Source: Streptomyces californicus
GTDB lineage: Bacteria; Actinomycetota; Actinomycetes; Streptomycetales; Streptomycetaceae
Assembly: GCF_000717645.1 (NCBI RefSeq)
Contig: NZ_JNZZ01000005.1
Span: forward strand, 186,001 to 250,000
Direction of reading: 5' to 3'
DNA length: 64,000 nucleotides
Shown here: positions 8,362 through 19,540 of the stretch, one piece after another
Numbering within the stretch: the stretch's first letter is position 1
Layout: each line of letters begins with the position of its first letter
Position numbers and translations under genes: made by a program
Notes under the pieces: model-generated
Told to the model about the DNA's origin: nothing
Seen by the model: the letters and a program-made list of their open reading frames with translations, nothing else
The model's database searches: none

Positions 8362-8595
8362 ATGGGTGCACACAGGCGTAAGTGCGACTGGTGCGGCAGC
8401 GGTACGCCCATCGTCAGGGACATGGACCCGGTCAACGCCGAGTACCAGTACTGGTGCGAGGAGTGCGCGCGGGCGCTGATCATAAAAGGCGACCCGATCG
8501 AGACCTACCGGGAGCTGGAGGGGGAGCCGATCTACGGGCGGCTCCTTGAGGAGCACTGCACCCTCAAGCGCTTCTACTCCTTCGCGACCGCCTGA
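8362..8595 (+). CDS. Small CxxC-containing protein, 77 residues
   Basis: ATG 8362 follows the stop of the upstream zinc-ribbon gene by three bases. The product has CDWCGSG near the N-terminus and YWCEECARAL in the middle, four cysteines arranged as a likely zinc site, then an alpha-helical tail (DPIETYRELEGEPIYGRLLEE) with a further HC. I do not know its function. Conserved codon bias and close spacing to its neighbour support it as a real gene. Confidence 0.75.
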   Translation: MGAHRRKCDWCGSGTPIVRDMDPVNAEYQYWCEECARALIIKGDPIETYRELEGEPIYGRLLEEHCTLKRFYSFATA

Positions 8596-8736
8596 TCGTC
8601 CGCCCGCCGACTGCGGGGTCGTCGCTCCACACCGTCGTGCGGTCTTTCCGCGTCGCTGCCCTGTACCCGTCTGACCTGCGACGGAAGGTCCCTCACGCCG
8701 GACAAGTCGGGCATAGCGGGTCTAAGGGGAAACGAT

Positions 8737-8767
8737 TTGGTGAAGCACCGGGGGGACCGTGTAATGT
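8737..8767 (+). promoter_or_regulatory. Probable promoter of second tRNA-Ala
   Basis: TTGGTG (8737-8742) and TAATGT (8762-8767) are separated by 19 bases, about 40 bases upstream of the tRNA. The short A/T-rich -10 stands out in this GC-rich interval. Confidence 0.5.
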
Positions 8768-8807
8768 TCTCGATGTCGCCAAGGGAAACCGGGGCGAAAC
8801 GCAACAA

Positions 8808-8880
8808 GGGGCTATAGCTCAGTTGGTAGAGCGCCTGCATGGCATGCAGGAGGTCAGGAGTTCAATTCTCCTTAGCTCCA
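8808..8880 (+). tRNA. tRNA-Ala (anticodon GGC), second identical copy
   Basis: Identical base for base to the copy at 7965-8037, with the same anticodon GGC and no encoded CCA. Upstream and downstream flanks are unrelated to those of the first copy, so only the tRNA body is duplicated. Confidence 0.97.
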
Positions 8881-8891
8881 CAACTTCCAGT

Positions 8892-8929
8892 GAAGAAGCG
8901 GGCCACTCGATCGAGTGGCCCGCTTCTTC
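8892..8929. terminator. Perfect palindrome terminator after second tRNA-Ala
   Basis: A 38-base perfect palindrome whose 19-base arms begin GAAGAAGCGGGCCACTCGA. It starts 12 bases after the tRNA end. Confidence 0.85.
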
Positions 8930-9057
8930 GTATCCGGTCCTGCCCGGTCCGGCCCGGGTTCTCTCCGGTCGGCCGACGGCCCCGCGCCCGCTCGCCGGCC
9001 CCTTCGCGCGGTCGCCCGCCTTGCGGTCACTCCCCGCAGCCCTCCGGAGCCGTGCGG

Positions 9058-9063
9058 TACCCT
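9058..9063 (+). promoter_or_regulatory. -10 element of leuS leader transcript
   Basis: TACCCT lies six bases before the leader ATG at 9070, placing the likely transcription start at or next to that ATG (leaderless leader peptide). No convincing -35 is seen. Confidence 0.45.
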
Positions 9064-9069
9064 GACGCC

Positions 9070-9108
9070 ATGCGTGCCGTACGCCTTCTGCTTAGCGAGC
9101 CGCGCTGA
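9070..9108 (+). CDS. leuS leader peptide ([12 protein letters not shown])
   Basis: A 12-codon open frame with three consecutive leucine codons (CTT CTG CTT), ending TGA at 9106-9108. It precedes a hairpin array and a T-rich terminator ahead of leuS. This is the layout of a ribosome-mediated attenuator: slow translation of the Leu codons when charged tRNA-Leu is scarce should allow leuS transcription. Classical attenuators upstream of leuS in some Streptomyces have been predicted in the literature, and this copy fits. Confidence 0.8.
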   Translation: MRAVRLLLSEPR

Positions 9109-9178
9109 ACAGCCCCGACCGGTGAGAACGCCTGGTCGGAGTCAGCGCGGCGTCCCCTCCTGTGCGAGGGGATTTTTC
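9099..9178 (+). promoter_or_regulatory. leuS transcription attenuator
   Basis: Three elements are visible. GCCGCGCTGA (9099-9108, covering the leader stop) pairs perfectly with TCAGCGCGGC (9142-9151). Inside it, CCGACC (9115-9120) pairs with GGTCGG (9134-9139). Directly after is a terminator, TCCCCTC/GAGGGGA (about 9153-9172), followed by a T-run (ATTTTTCGTTT). The first pairing involves the region a ribosome would cover, so ribosome position should decide the fold. I could not identify a clear antiterminator arm that competes with the terminator stem. Confidence 0.75.
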
Positions 9179-9217
9179 GTTTCCCGGCAGATGACGATCG
9201 ATGGAGCTTTGAGGATC

Positions 9218-12091
<2,874 letters not shown>

Positions 12092-12226
12092 CGTCCGCCG
12101 CACGCGCGTCGACCCCCAGGCGGTCGTTGCGCGTGCGGCCGATCCGCAGGGGTGCGACCGCGTGTGCGGCCGGCAGGCGTGCCCCGTGCGCGGGTGATCC
12201 GCCGGCGGTTGGGGGCCATCCCCTAC

Positions 12227-12273
12227 GGGCAGGTTGGGGGTTCCGAAGGAACCCTCGGCCTGCCCTTTCCGTT
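12227..12273 (+). terminator. Terminator region after leuS
   Basis: GGGCAGG (12227-12233) pairs with CCTGCCC (12259-12265), and the inner GGGTTCC pairs with GGAACCC around GAA. TTTCCGTTT follows, a rare T-rich tail in this window. It also precedes the next gene by about 60 bases. Confidence 0.8.
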
Positions 12274-12329
12274 TACGGTGGAGGGGCGGCCGGTATCGGC
12301 GGACGCATTCGAGACACCGAGGGGCATTC

Positions 12330-13112
12330 ATGGAAGCCGTGATCACGATCCTGGCGCTGCTCGTCGTCGTGTTCATCGCCCTGGGCGTCTATGCGACCGT
12401 GAAGGCCGTCGGAGCGGCGAAACGCGGTGTGGACCGCACGATCACGCAGGCCCGCCGCACGGTGGAGGACACCACGCTCCGGGCCAAGAGCTTCGGCCAG
12501 CCGGGCGTCGCGGGCGAGCTCGCGCAGTTGCGGCTCTCCCTGCGCACCTCGATGCGGGCCACCCAGGACGCCCTGCACGCCGGTGCCGCCGAGGACGCTT
12601 CGCTGGCCGAGTCGGTGGCCCTGTTCCGGAGGCTGAGCGCCCACGGGCTTGAGCTGGACGACGAGCTGAAGCGGCTGGAGCGGGAGCCCGACCGGACGAC
12701 GGTCGCGAGCCTGCTGCCCAAGCTGAGGGAGCGCACGCGGCAGATCACGCACTCGGCGGAATCGCTGCGCTGGGCGGCGAGGGACCGGGCCCGGCAGTTC
12801 GCCGACGACGACTTGGACGCGCTGAACGCCCAGATCGACATCGAGGCCGGCGCGTTGCGCCACTGGACCACGGACGAGCCCGCACAGAGCGGTGGTGCGA
12901 AGAACGCCGCGTCACCGGGGCGGGGGCCGGGCACGGACTGGCCCGATCCGGCCGCCACCACAGACCCCTCGGCCACGAACAGCAGCACGGCCGACGAGGC
13001 GTGGTCCGGCCCGGCCCGCGAGGAGAGCCCCCAGGCGATCACCGCCCCGGACCCGCGGCTGCGTACGACCTACCCCTGGCAGAAGAGCACCCGACCGGAG
13101 ACGACGAACTGA
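12330..13112 (+). CDS. Membrane-anchored coiled-coil protein
   Basis: 260 residues. An N-terminal membrane helix (VITILALLVVVFIALGVYATV, about 4-24) is followed by a long alpha-helical, Arg/Glu/Leu-rich region to about residue 185, likely coiled coil (ELDDELKRLEREPDR, LPKLRERTRQITHSAESL). The last 75 residues are Pro/Ser/Thr-rich and disordered, ending in YPWQKSTRPETTN. The ATG at 12330 is preceded by ACCGAGGGG. I do not recognise a named family. The arrangement resembles small envelope or division-associated scaffolds, but that is only inference. It is a single-gene unit between leuS and degV. Confidence 0.82.
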   Translation: MEAVITILALLVVVFIALGVYATVKAVGAAKRGVDRTITQARRTVEDTTLRAKSFGQPGVAGELAQLRLSLRTSMRATQDALHAGAAEDASLAESVALFRRLSAHGLELDDELKRLEREPDRTTVASLLPKLRERTRQITHSAESLRWAARDRARQFADDDLDALNAQIDIEAGALRHWTTDEPAQSGGAKNAASPGRGPGTDWPDPAATTDPSATNSSTADEAWSGPAREESPQAITAPDPRLRTTYPWQKSTRPETTN

Positions 13113-13356
13113 CGCACGGCCACTGACTGACGCACGGCTCCCGAGGCGCACGCTTCATCGTCATGCGATCGGCTCCGTTCCGCGAGCCCGGCCACTCGTC
13201 CCGGGCACGTGGCTACATGGCTATGTGCGGGCGTCACGCTTACCGACGAGCGAGGGCCGACGGCGGACGGGCGGATTCACTCCGAAGCGGCCAGGAGCGA
13301 TCACTGGGCCGGGGCCGGGCTGCCGCGGTCCCGGCACGCCAGGTAACCTCCGGCTC

Positions 13357-14202
13357 ATGTCCCGCCATGTCGCTATCGTCACCGATTCCACGGCCTACCT
13401 GCCGCGCCCGACGATGGAACGGCACGGCATCACCGCGGTGCCGCTGACCGTCGTCCTGGGCGACCGGGCGCTGGAGGAGGGCACCGAGATCTCGGCGCGC
13501 TCGCTTGCCCAGGCTCTGCAGAAACGCCACTCCGTGACCACGTCCCGTCCCAGCCCCGCGGTCTTCGCGGAGACCTACCGGGCGGCGGCCGAGAACGGCG
13601 CGGACGCGGTGGTGTCGCTGCACCTGTCGGCGGAGTTCTCGGGCACGTACGACGCCGCGGTGGTCGCGGCGAAGGACGCTCCCGTTCCGGTGCGTGTGGT
13701 GGACACCGGCATGGTCGCCATGGCCCTGGGGTTCTGCGCGCTCACGGCGGCGGAGACCGTGGAGGCGGGCGGCGGTCCGGACGAGGCGGTGGCGGCGGCG
13801 GAGAAGCGGGCCGAGGGCACCTCCGCGTATTTCTATGTCGACACGCTCGACTATCTGCGCCGGGGCGGCCGTATCGGTACGGCCCAGGCGCTCCTGGGCT
13901 CCGCGCTGGCGGTGAAGCCGATCCTGGAGCTCGACGGAGGCCGGATCGAGATGCTGGAGAAGGTACGGACGGCGTCACGGGCCATCGCGCGCCTGGAGGA
14001 GATCGTCGCCGAGCGGGCGGGTACGGCTCCGGTGGACATCGCCGTCCACCACCTCGCCGCCCCGGAGCGCGCTGAGCGCCTGGCGGAGCGGCTGTGTGAA
14101 CGCGTGCCGGGACTGGCCGAACTCCACGTCAGCGAGGTCGGTGCGGTGATCGGGGCGCACACGGGACCGGGGCTGCTCGGTGCGGTGATCTCGGCGCGGT
14201 GA
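13357..14202 (+). CDS. DegV family fatty-acid-binding protein
   Basis: 281 residues matching the DegV (FakB-like) fold, which binds one fatty acid between two domains. The signatures are IVTDSTAYLP at the N-terminus, VTTSRPSPAVFAETY, SLHLSAEFSGTY and LDYLRRGGRIG, all in the expected order. In Firmicutes such proteins present fatty acids to the FakA kinase; no kinase gene is nearby, so the partner is unknown. A TAACCT box lies seven bases before ATG 13357, so the transcript is probably leaderless. Confidence 0.95.
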   Translation: MSRHVAIVTDSTAYLPRPTMERHGITAVPLTVVLGDRALEEGTEISARSLAQALQKRHSVTTSRPSPAVFAETYRAAAENGADAVVSLHLSAEFSGTYDAAVVAAKDAPVPVRVVDTGMVAMALGFCALTAAETVEAGGGPDEAVAAAEKRAEGTSAYFYVDTLDYLRRGGRIGTAQALLGSALAVKPILELDGGRIEMLEKVRTASRAIARLEEIVAERAGTAPVDIAVHHLAAPERAERLAERLCERVPGLAELHVSEVGAVIGAHTGPGLLGAVISAR

Positions 14203-14297
14203 GCGTGGCCGCTGAGCACGGGTCTTGAGCGTGTTCCGCTGAGCGTCGGGAGGGCGGGCGGCCCGGGATTTTCACCCGGCGGGGTGGCCGAGATATC

Positions 14298-14355
14298 CAC
14301 AACTGCCGGGCCGTCCACAGATATCCGTGCAGCTCAGCGAGGTTCGGCAGTTGTG
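14298..14355. promoter_or_regulatory. Inverted repeat upstream of comEA
   Basis: CACAACTGCCG (14298-14308) and CGGCAGTTGTG (14345-14355) form a perfect 11-base inverted repeat 36 bases apart. Between them are a repeated GATATCC and a CCGTCCACA that fits the Streptomyces DnaA-box pattern. A TAACGT hexamer (14358-14363) lies nine bases before the comEA ATG, so this may be the comEA control region. Confidence 0.5.
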
Positions 14356-14371
14356 CCTAACGTCGTGAGGC

Positions 14372-15715
14372 ATGACCCTTCGAAACTCTTGGGCGTCGAC
14401 TTCCGACGCTTCGGCCACCTCAGCGGTGGCGCCCGCGGCTGTGTCGTCGCCCGTCGAGAGGACCTCCTCACCACCCGGCTCGGGAGACAATCCCTCCTTC
14501 CCTGTTCTGCCGCCGCCGGACCCGCTGAGTGGGCGGCACCCGGCACGAGGACGGCACGCGGCCGGTACGCGCCCCGGCGGCCGGGCGGGGACGGGGCCCG
14601 GCGCTCGTTCTGTCCCGCGCCCCGGCGGGCGGCGGGCCGCGCGACGTTCCGCTCTCGCGTCGGCTGCCGGGCGTAGCCGAGCGGACGCGCTGATGGCCGG
14701 GGCGTTCGGCGGGGGCGGCGGTCCCGGTGAGCCCGGGCCGCTTGCGGCCGCAAGCTGCCCTGTGCAGGAGCCGGGAGCGGGGCCCGCGCCTGCGGAAAGC
14801 GTGCGGGCGCCGGTGGCCGCGTTCTCACCTGACCCGGTGGGACCTGAGGTGGCGGGACCTGACCCGGTGGGACCTGAGGTGGCGCGCGACCTCGCAGCCG
14901 AACCGGGGCCCCCTGCCGACGGGGTGGACCGGGCGGCGGGGGACAGCTCGAAGCTGCGCCGTCTGACGTCCGTGGTCCGGGAGAGGCTGCCGCTGTGGGT
15001 GAGGCTCCGGTGCGGAATGGCCCCGCGCACGCCGGTGGCGCTCGGCCTGGTGCTGATCGCGGCCGTGGCCCTGGCGGTGTTCCACTTCTGGTCCTCGGGC
15101 CCGCAGACCGTGGGCGTGCCGGAGCCGGTCGCGGACGAGGCGGTCGTACCGGGACCGACACCGGACGCGTTACGCGCGGGCGCTCCGGACCCGGTGCCCC
15201 GCCCGGCTGCCGGGCAGCCGCCTCCCGAGGGCGGCGGAGACGGCGGAGACGGCGGGCAGATCGTCGTCGATGTGAGCGGCAAGGTGCGCAGGCCGGGGGT
15301 TCGGCGGCTCCCGGCTGGTTCGCGGGTGGCGGACGCGCTCGAAGCGGCGGGCGGAGTGCGCGTCGGTACGGATCTGACGGGGCTCAACCGGGCGCGGGTT
15401 CTGACGGACGGGGAGCAGGTGGTCGTGGGCCTCCCGCCCGGCTCGTCCCTCACGGGAGCGGCGGGCGGTGGAGCGTCCACCGGCGGAGGGCAGACCGGCA
15501 CGACGGGCGGTGGCGGGCCTTCGGGGCCGTTGAGCCTGAACACCGCGACCGCGGAACAGCTCGAAGCCCTGCCGGGGGTCGGGCCCGTGCTGGCCCAGCA
15601 CATGATCGACTACCGCACGGAGAACAACGGGTTCCGGTCCGTCGACGAACTCCGCCAGGTCAACGGCATCGGCGACCGCCGTTTCGCCGACCTCCAGCCG
15701 CTCGTACGGCCATGA
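14372..15715 (+). CDS. comEA: ComEA-type DNA-binding membrane protein
   Basis: 447 residues. ComEA binds incoming DNA at the outer face of the membrane and hands it to ComEC. After a long, low-complexity Pro/Ala/Gly N-terminus there is one membrane helix (about 217-237, VALGLVLIAAVALAVFHFW), an SLBB domain (about 295-350, IVVDVSGKVRRPGVRRL) and a C-terminal helix-hairpin-helix pair (about 388-447, LNTATAEQLEALPGVGPVLA and VNGIGDRRFADL). The N-terminal tail holds a short tandem duplication (DPVGPEVAGP, 14829-14883). The stop overlaps the comEC start as ATGA, so the two are coupled. The tail is unusually long and variable-looking for this family. Confidence 0.93.
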   Translation: MTLRNSWASTSDASATSAVAPAAVSSPVERTSSPPGSGDNPSFPVLPPPDPLSGRHPARGRHAAGTRPGGRAGTGPGARSVPRPGGRRAARRSALASAAGRSRADALMAGAFGGGGGPGEPGPLAAASCPVQEPGAGPAPAESVRAPVAAFSPDPVGPEVAGPDPVGPEVARDLAAEPGPPADGVDRAAGDSSKLRRLTSVVRERLPLWVRLRCGMAPRTPVALGLVLIAAVALAVFHFWSSGPQTVGVPEPVADEAVVPGPTPDALRAGAPDPVPRPAAGQPPPEGGGDGGDGGQIVVDVSGKVRRPGVRRLPAGSRVADALEAAGGVRVGTDLTGLNRARVLTDGEQVVVGLPPGSSLTGAAGGGASTGGGQTGTTGGGGPSGPLSLNTATAEQLEALPGVGPVLAQHMIDYRTENNGFRSVDELRQVNGIGDRRFADLQPLVRP

Positions 15716-18654
15716 GCGGCCGCGAGCCCCGGTCCGACGTCCGGAGGGGCGCGGTCCCGGGCGTGGGGAGGGGCGTCAGGGGAGACGCGGGCCACGGGCG
15801 AGGGCTGCGGGACGGAGCGGCGGTGGCCGGATCGCCCGCTGCGGCGCTCCCGGAAGCTCCGCTGAGGGCATGCCAGGGGGAGCCGGAAGTGTCGGATGCC
15901 CGGGGAGACCGGGGCGGCGGACCGGGGGTGCCGGGGCGGGCCGGAGAGAGGCCGGAGGGGCTCGCGGACCTGCGGCTGGTTCCGCCGGCGCTGGCGGTCT
16001 GGGGCGCGGCCGCGATCTCGCTGGGGCTCCCGGGTAGGTGGGTGGCGGCGGTGAGCGTCATGTGTGCGGTGCTCGCGTTGACCCTGCTGGCGGTGGCCTC
16101 GCGCACAAGGATCCCAATGCTCGCGAGGCCATCGGGGAGCCGGGATGCGCCGCGGAACCGGGAGGCGCCGGGTGGCCAGGAGGCACTGCGGTCCTCGCAC
16201 GACCAGCAGGGCCCGAGGGGGTGGGGACAGAGCCGTCAGGAGTCGAGGGGGTGGGGACGGGCCCAGCCGGAGCCCGGCCGGCGGGAGCAGGCCCGACAGC
16301 AGCCCGGCGGGCGGGGGCAGGGGGAGCGGGCTCACGGGGGGCAGGAGGCTCCGCACCCCCGGGGAGGCCCTCAAGGAAATGGGCGAGCGGCCGGACGGGC
16401 CAGGCTCGCCGCTGCCGGGGGAGCGGTGCTGCTGTGCGCGGCGGGTGGCGCCGCGGTGGCCGGGCTGCACGGGGCCGACGTGCGGCGTGGGCCCGTGCCC
16501 GTGCTGGCGCGGGAGTACGTGCGGGTCGACGCCGACGTCCGGGTGACCTCGGACCCCCGCGCGACGCGCCCGGCGGTGCGGGGCAGCCACAGCACGCGTC
16601 CGCTTCTCCTGCTGAACGCCGAGGTCACGGAGGTGCGGGCCGTCCAGGGGCGGCACGCCCGGCACGCCCGGGTCCGCACCCCGGTGCTGCTCATGGTCGC
16701 GGCGGACGACCACCGGGCGGAGTGGCGGAAGCTGCTGCCGTCCACCCGGCTGCGGCTGAGCGGCCGTCTCTCCCCGCCCGCCCACGAGGGCGAACGGCTC
16801 GCGGCGGTCCTGCGGGTGGAGGGTGAGGGGCCGCCCCGGATCACCGGACCTCCGACGTGGATCCAGCGTGCGGCGGGGGAGCTGCGGGCCGGCCTGCGGG
16901 AGGCGACGGACGGGCTGGACGCGGACGCGCGGGCGCTGCTGCCGGGGCTGGTGGTCGGCGACACATCCAGAGTTCCGCCCGAACTGCACGAGGCGTTCAA
17001 GGCGACCGACCTGACACACCTTCTGAGCGTTTCCGGTGCGAATCTGTCGATCCTCCTGTTCCTGCTCGTGGGGCCTCCGGGGGCGGCGCTGAGCGCGGAA
17101 CGACGGGGCCTGGCACCGGTCCTGGGGCTCTCGCTGCGGACGACCGCGGTGATCGGCGGTGCGATGACGCTCGCGTTCATCGTCGTATGCCGCCCGGAGC
17201 CGAGCGTGCTCCGCGCCGCGGCCTGCGGACTCATCACGCTCCTCGCGATCGGCACGGGCCGCCGGAGGTCCCTGATCCCCGCGCTGGCGGCGGCAGTCGT
17301 CCTGCTGGTGCTCTACGACCCCTGGCTCGCCCGCAGTTACGGCTTCCTGCTGTCGGTCCTGGCCACCGGGGCGCTGCTGACGATCGCCCCGCGCTGGAGC
17401 CTCGCCCTGCGTGCGCGGCGCGTGCCGGGAAGACTCGCCGAGGTGCTGGCGGCGGCGGCCGCCGCGCAGGCCGTGTGCGCCCCCGTGGTGGTGGTCCTGG
17501 CGTCGCGGGTGAGCCTGGTGGCGGTCCCGTGCAACCTGCTGGCGGAGTTCGCCGTGGCGCCGGCGACGGTGCTCGGGTTCGCGGCGCTCGCCGTCGCCCC
17601 GGTCGCCCCGCCGGTGGCCGAACTGCTGGCCCGGGTCGCGGGATGGCCGGTCGGGTGGATCGCCACGGTCGCCCTTACGGGAGCGGGGCTTCCCGGAGCG
17701 GAGGCCCAGTGGCCCGGAGGGTGGCCGGGAGCGGCGCTGCTGGCCGGGCTCACGGTGCTGCTCGTGTGCGTGGCCCCGAGGCTGGCCCGCCGGCCCTGGG
17801 TCTGCGCGGCCGCCGGACTGCTCCTCGTGCTCGTGGTGCTGCGCCCGGTCCCGCTGACCCGGATCATGACCGGATGGCCGCCGCCCGGCTGGGCGTTCGC
17901 CCTCTGCGACGTGGGGCAGGGCGATGCGATGGTGCTCGCGGCGGGGAAGGGGACGGGGGTGGTCGTCGACACGGGGCCGGACCCCCGCGCGATCGACCGT
18001 TGTCTGCGCGACCTCGCGGTGACCCGGGTGCCGCTCGTGGTCCTGACCCACTTCCACGCCGACCACGTACGCGGACTGCCGGGCGTGCTGCGAGGGCGGG
18101 CGGTGGGCGCGATCCAGACGACGAGCCTCGAAGAGCCGCCCGAGCAGGCGGCGTTCGTGCGGCGGACGGCGGCCGGGGCGGGGGTTCCCACCGTGCGGGC
18201 CGTGGCCGGGGAGCACCGCAGGTGGGGCCCGGTCGACTGGCGCGTCCTCTGGCCCCGCCCCGGGCCCGGGGGAGCGGAGGCCGCGCGGGAGCCGAACGAC
18301 TCCAGCGTGACCCTGAGGGTGCGGGCGGCCGGCGGACTGACGCTGCTCCTCCTCGGGGACCTCGAACCGCCGGCCCAGCGGGAGCTGCTGCGGGGCGGGG
18401 AGGCGTCGGGTCCGGTGGACATCCTCAAGGTGGCCCACCACGGCTCGTCCTACCAGGACGCCGGGCTGCTCCACTCCGTACGGCCGAGGCTGGCGCTCAT
18501 CTCCTGCGGTGCGGACAACCCGTACGGGCACCCGTCGCCCCGCACGGTGGGAGCCCTCCGGGCGGCGGGCGCGCGGGTCCTGCGTACCGACACCGACGGG
18601 CCGATCGCGGTGACGGGCGCCGGGAGGGGGCTGCGGGCGATGGGCCGGTCGTGA
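15712..18654 (+). CDS. comEC: ComEC/Rec2-type DNA uptake channel with MBL domain
   Basis: 980 residues, an integral membrane protein expected to conduct single-stranded DNA. Hydrophobic segments near residues 80-125 are followed by a long Gln/Gly/Arg/Pro-rich insert (about 140-225) and a further helix. The competence domain carries the HLLSVSGANLSIL signature (about 436-448) and many membrane segments. The C-terminal metallo-beta-lactamase domain has THFHADHVRGLPGV (about 778-791) and KVAHHGSS, which may degrade the non-transported strand. Start ATG 15712 overlaps the comEA stop. The hydrophilic insert looks like repeat expansion and is not part of the family core. Confidence 0.93.
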   Translation: MSGREPRSDVRRGAVPGVGRGVRGDAGHGRGLRDGAAVAGSPAAALPEAPLRACQGEPEVSDARGDRGGGPGVPGRAGERPEGLADLRLVPPALAVWGAAAISLGLPGRWVAAVSVMCAVLALTLLAVASRTRIPMLARPSGSRDAPRNREAPGGQEALRSSHDQQGPRGWGQSRQESRGWGRAQPEPGRREQARQQPGGRGQGERAHGGQEAPHPRGGPQGNGRAAGRARLAAAGGAVLLCAAGGAAVAGLHGADVRRGPVPVLAREYVRVDADVRVTSDPRATRPAVRGSHSTRPLLLLNAEVTEVRAVQGRHARHARVRTPVLLMVAADDHRAEWRKLLPSTRLRLSGRLSPPAHEGERLAAVLRVEGEGPPRITGPPTWIQRAAGELRAGLREATDGLDADARALLPGLVVGDTSRVPPELHEAFKATDLTHLLSVSGANLSILLFLLVGPPGAALSAERRGLAPVLGLSLRTTAVIGGAMTLAFIVVCRPEPSVLRAAACGLITLLAIGTGRRRSLIPALAAAVVLLVLYDPWLARSYGFLLSVLATGALLTIAPRWSLALRARRVPGRLAEVLAAAAAAQAVCAPVVVVLASRVSLVAVPCNLLAEFAVAPATVLGFAALAVAPVAPPVAELLARVAGWPVGWIATVALTGAGLPGAEAQWPGGWPGAALLAGLTVLLVCVAPRLARRPWVCAAAGLLLVLVVLRPVPLTRIMTGWPPPGWAFALCDVGQGDAMVLAAGKGTGVVVDTGPDPRAIDRCLRDLAVTRVPLVVLTHFHADHVRGLPGVLRGRAVGAIQTTSLEEPPEQAAFVRRTAAGAGVPTVRAVAGEHRRWGPVDWRVLWPRPGPGGAEAAREPNDSSVTLRVRAAGGLTLLLLGDLEPPAQRELLRGGEASGPVDILKVAHHGSSYQDAGLLHSVRPRLALISCGADNPYGHPSPRTVGALRAAGARVLRTDTDGPIAVTGAGRGLRAMGRS

Positions 18655-18700
18655 CCTCGGCCACCGGGCGGGGGCGGTCGACCGGTCAGGTGGAGTGGGG

Positions 18701-19162
18701 TCAGACCAGCCAGGTGCCGTCGGTCATGAGGTCACGGTCGGGGAGTTCGTTCTCCTCGCGCCAGGCACGCACCGTGTGGGGGGTGATGAGCAGGAACACC
18801 CAGCGGGGGGCCTTGCGCGGGTCCCAGCTGAGTTTGGCGGCGAACGCGTCGCCGAGTGCCGTGGGCAGCTCCTCGCCCTCCACGACCCTCGCGTCGCCCT
18901 CGATCAGTACGACGTCGCGCGTGTGGCCGACCGTCACCCTGATCGGGCCGGTGGGGGTCACGTTGACCGCGGTCGGGTTGGTCCGTCGGGTACACATCAC
19001 CAGGACGCCGGTGTCGTCGTCCCAGGAGAACGACAGCGGCACGAGTGTGGGGACGCCGCTTGACGAGGCTGTCCCCACCCATGCGTCGTCGTCCTGCCGC
19101 AGTCGGGCCAGGACGTGCTGTTTGCGCTGGTCCCGGCTGCGTGCGGGTTCGGGTTCGGTCAT
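18701..19162 (-). CDS. Pyridoxamine 5'-phosphate oxidase-fold (F420/FMN) protein
   Basis: 153 residues of the split-barrel flavin/F420-binding superfamily common in actinobacteria. Features typical of the family are WVGTASSSGVPTLVPLSFSWDDD near the N-terminus, CTRRTNPTAVNV, the VTVGHTRDVVLIEGDARVVE strand pair and a C-terminal WVFLLITPHTVRAW. The substrate is unknown; relatives reduce small substrates with F420H2 or FMN. I use the ATG at 19162 (MTEPEPARS); a longer frame adds only nine residues. The gene is convergent with comEC. Confidence 0.85.
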   Translation of the reverse strand: MTEPEPARSRDQRKQHVLARLRQDDDAWVGTASSSGVPTLVPLSFSWDDDTGVLVMCTRRTNPTAVNVTPTGPIRVTVGHTRDVVLIEGDARVVEGEELPTALGDAFAAKLSWDPRKAPRWVFLLITPHTVRAWREENELPDRDLMTDGTWLV

Positions 19163-19189
19163 GCCCGACACGCTAGAGCCGATGATCAC

Positions 19190-19540
19190 GCGGCGCCTCG
19201 GTCGACAGTCCTCGGGCCGGGGACCTAGGTCCGGTGGTCGGCGGGGCGGGGCGCGGACGCCGTGCGAGGCTCCGGTGCCGCCGCAGCCCGGTGGGAAGAG
19301 CCGCCGCGGTCTTGGGGAAGGAACAGTCGCAGCCCTGAGGAACGGAGGGCCCCTTTACACCTCGGCGGCATCTCAGCACAAGACTCTTTCCTGTACCCAG
19401 TTTGCTCGAACGCCGCAAAACTGATCGAATGCATGCTCGTCGGCGGGCCGCCGAGCAGACAGAGACGTCCGGCAGACCTGGAAGAGACGTCCACCGGTCA
19501 GGGGCCCGGAGTGCGCGGTGCCCCTGGGAGTAGGTAAGTG
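19190..19540. other. Control region between PNPOx-fold and YceI genes
   Basis: About 350 bases without a convincing gene. The central part (19370-19440) is relatively A/T-rich and holds an inverted repeat, CAGTTTGC (19398-19405) with GCAAAACTG (19415-19423), a plausible operator for the YceI gene. The YceI ribosome site (GGGAGTAGGT) follows at the end. A GC-rich stretch at 19200-19290 faces the flavin-type gene. Confidence 0.5.

Noticed and set aside
7965..8880. Integrated element bounded by the tRNA-Ala copies
   Set aside because: Only 770 bases between, no integrase, and the enclosed genes have normal codon use.
9070..9217. T-box riboswitch upstream of leuS
   Set aside because: No T-box sequence or specifier loop; a leader peptide explains the region better.
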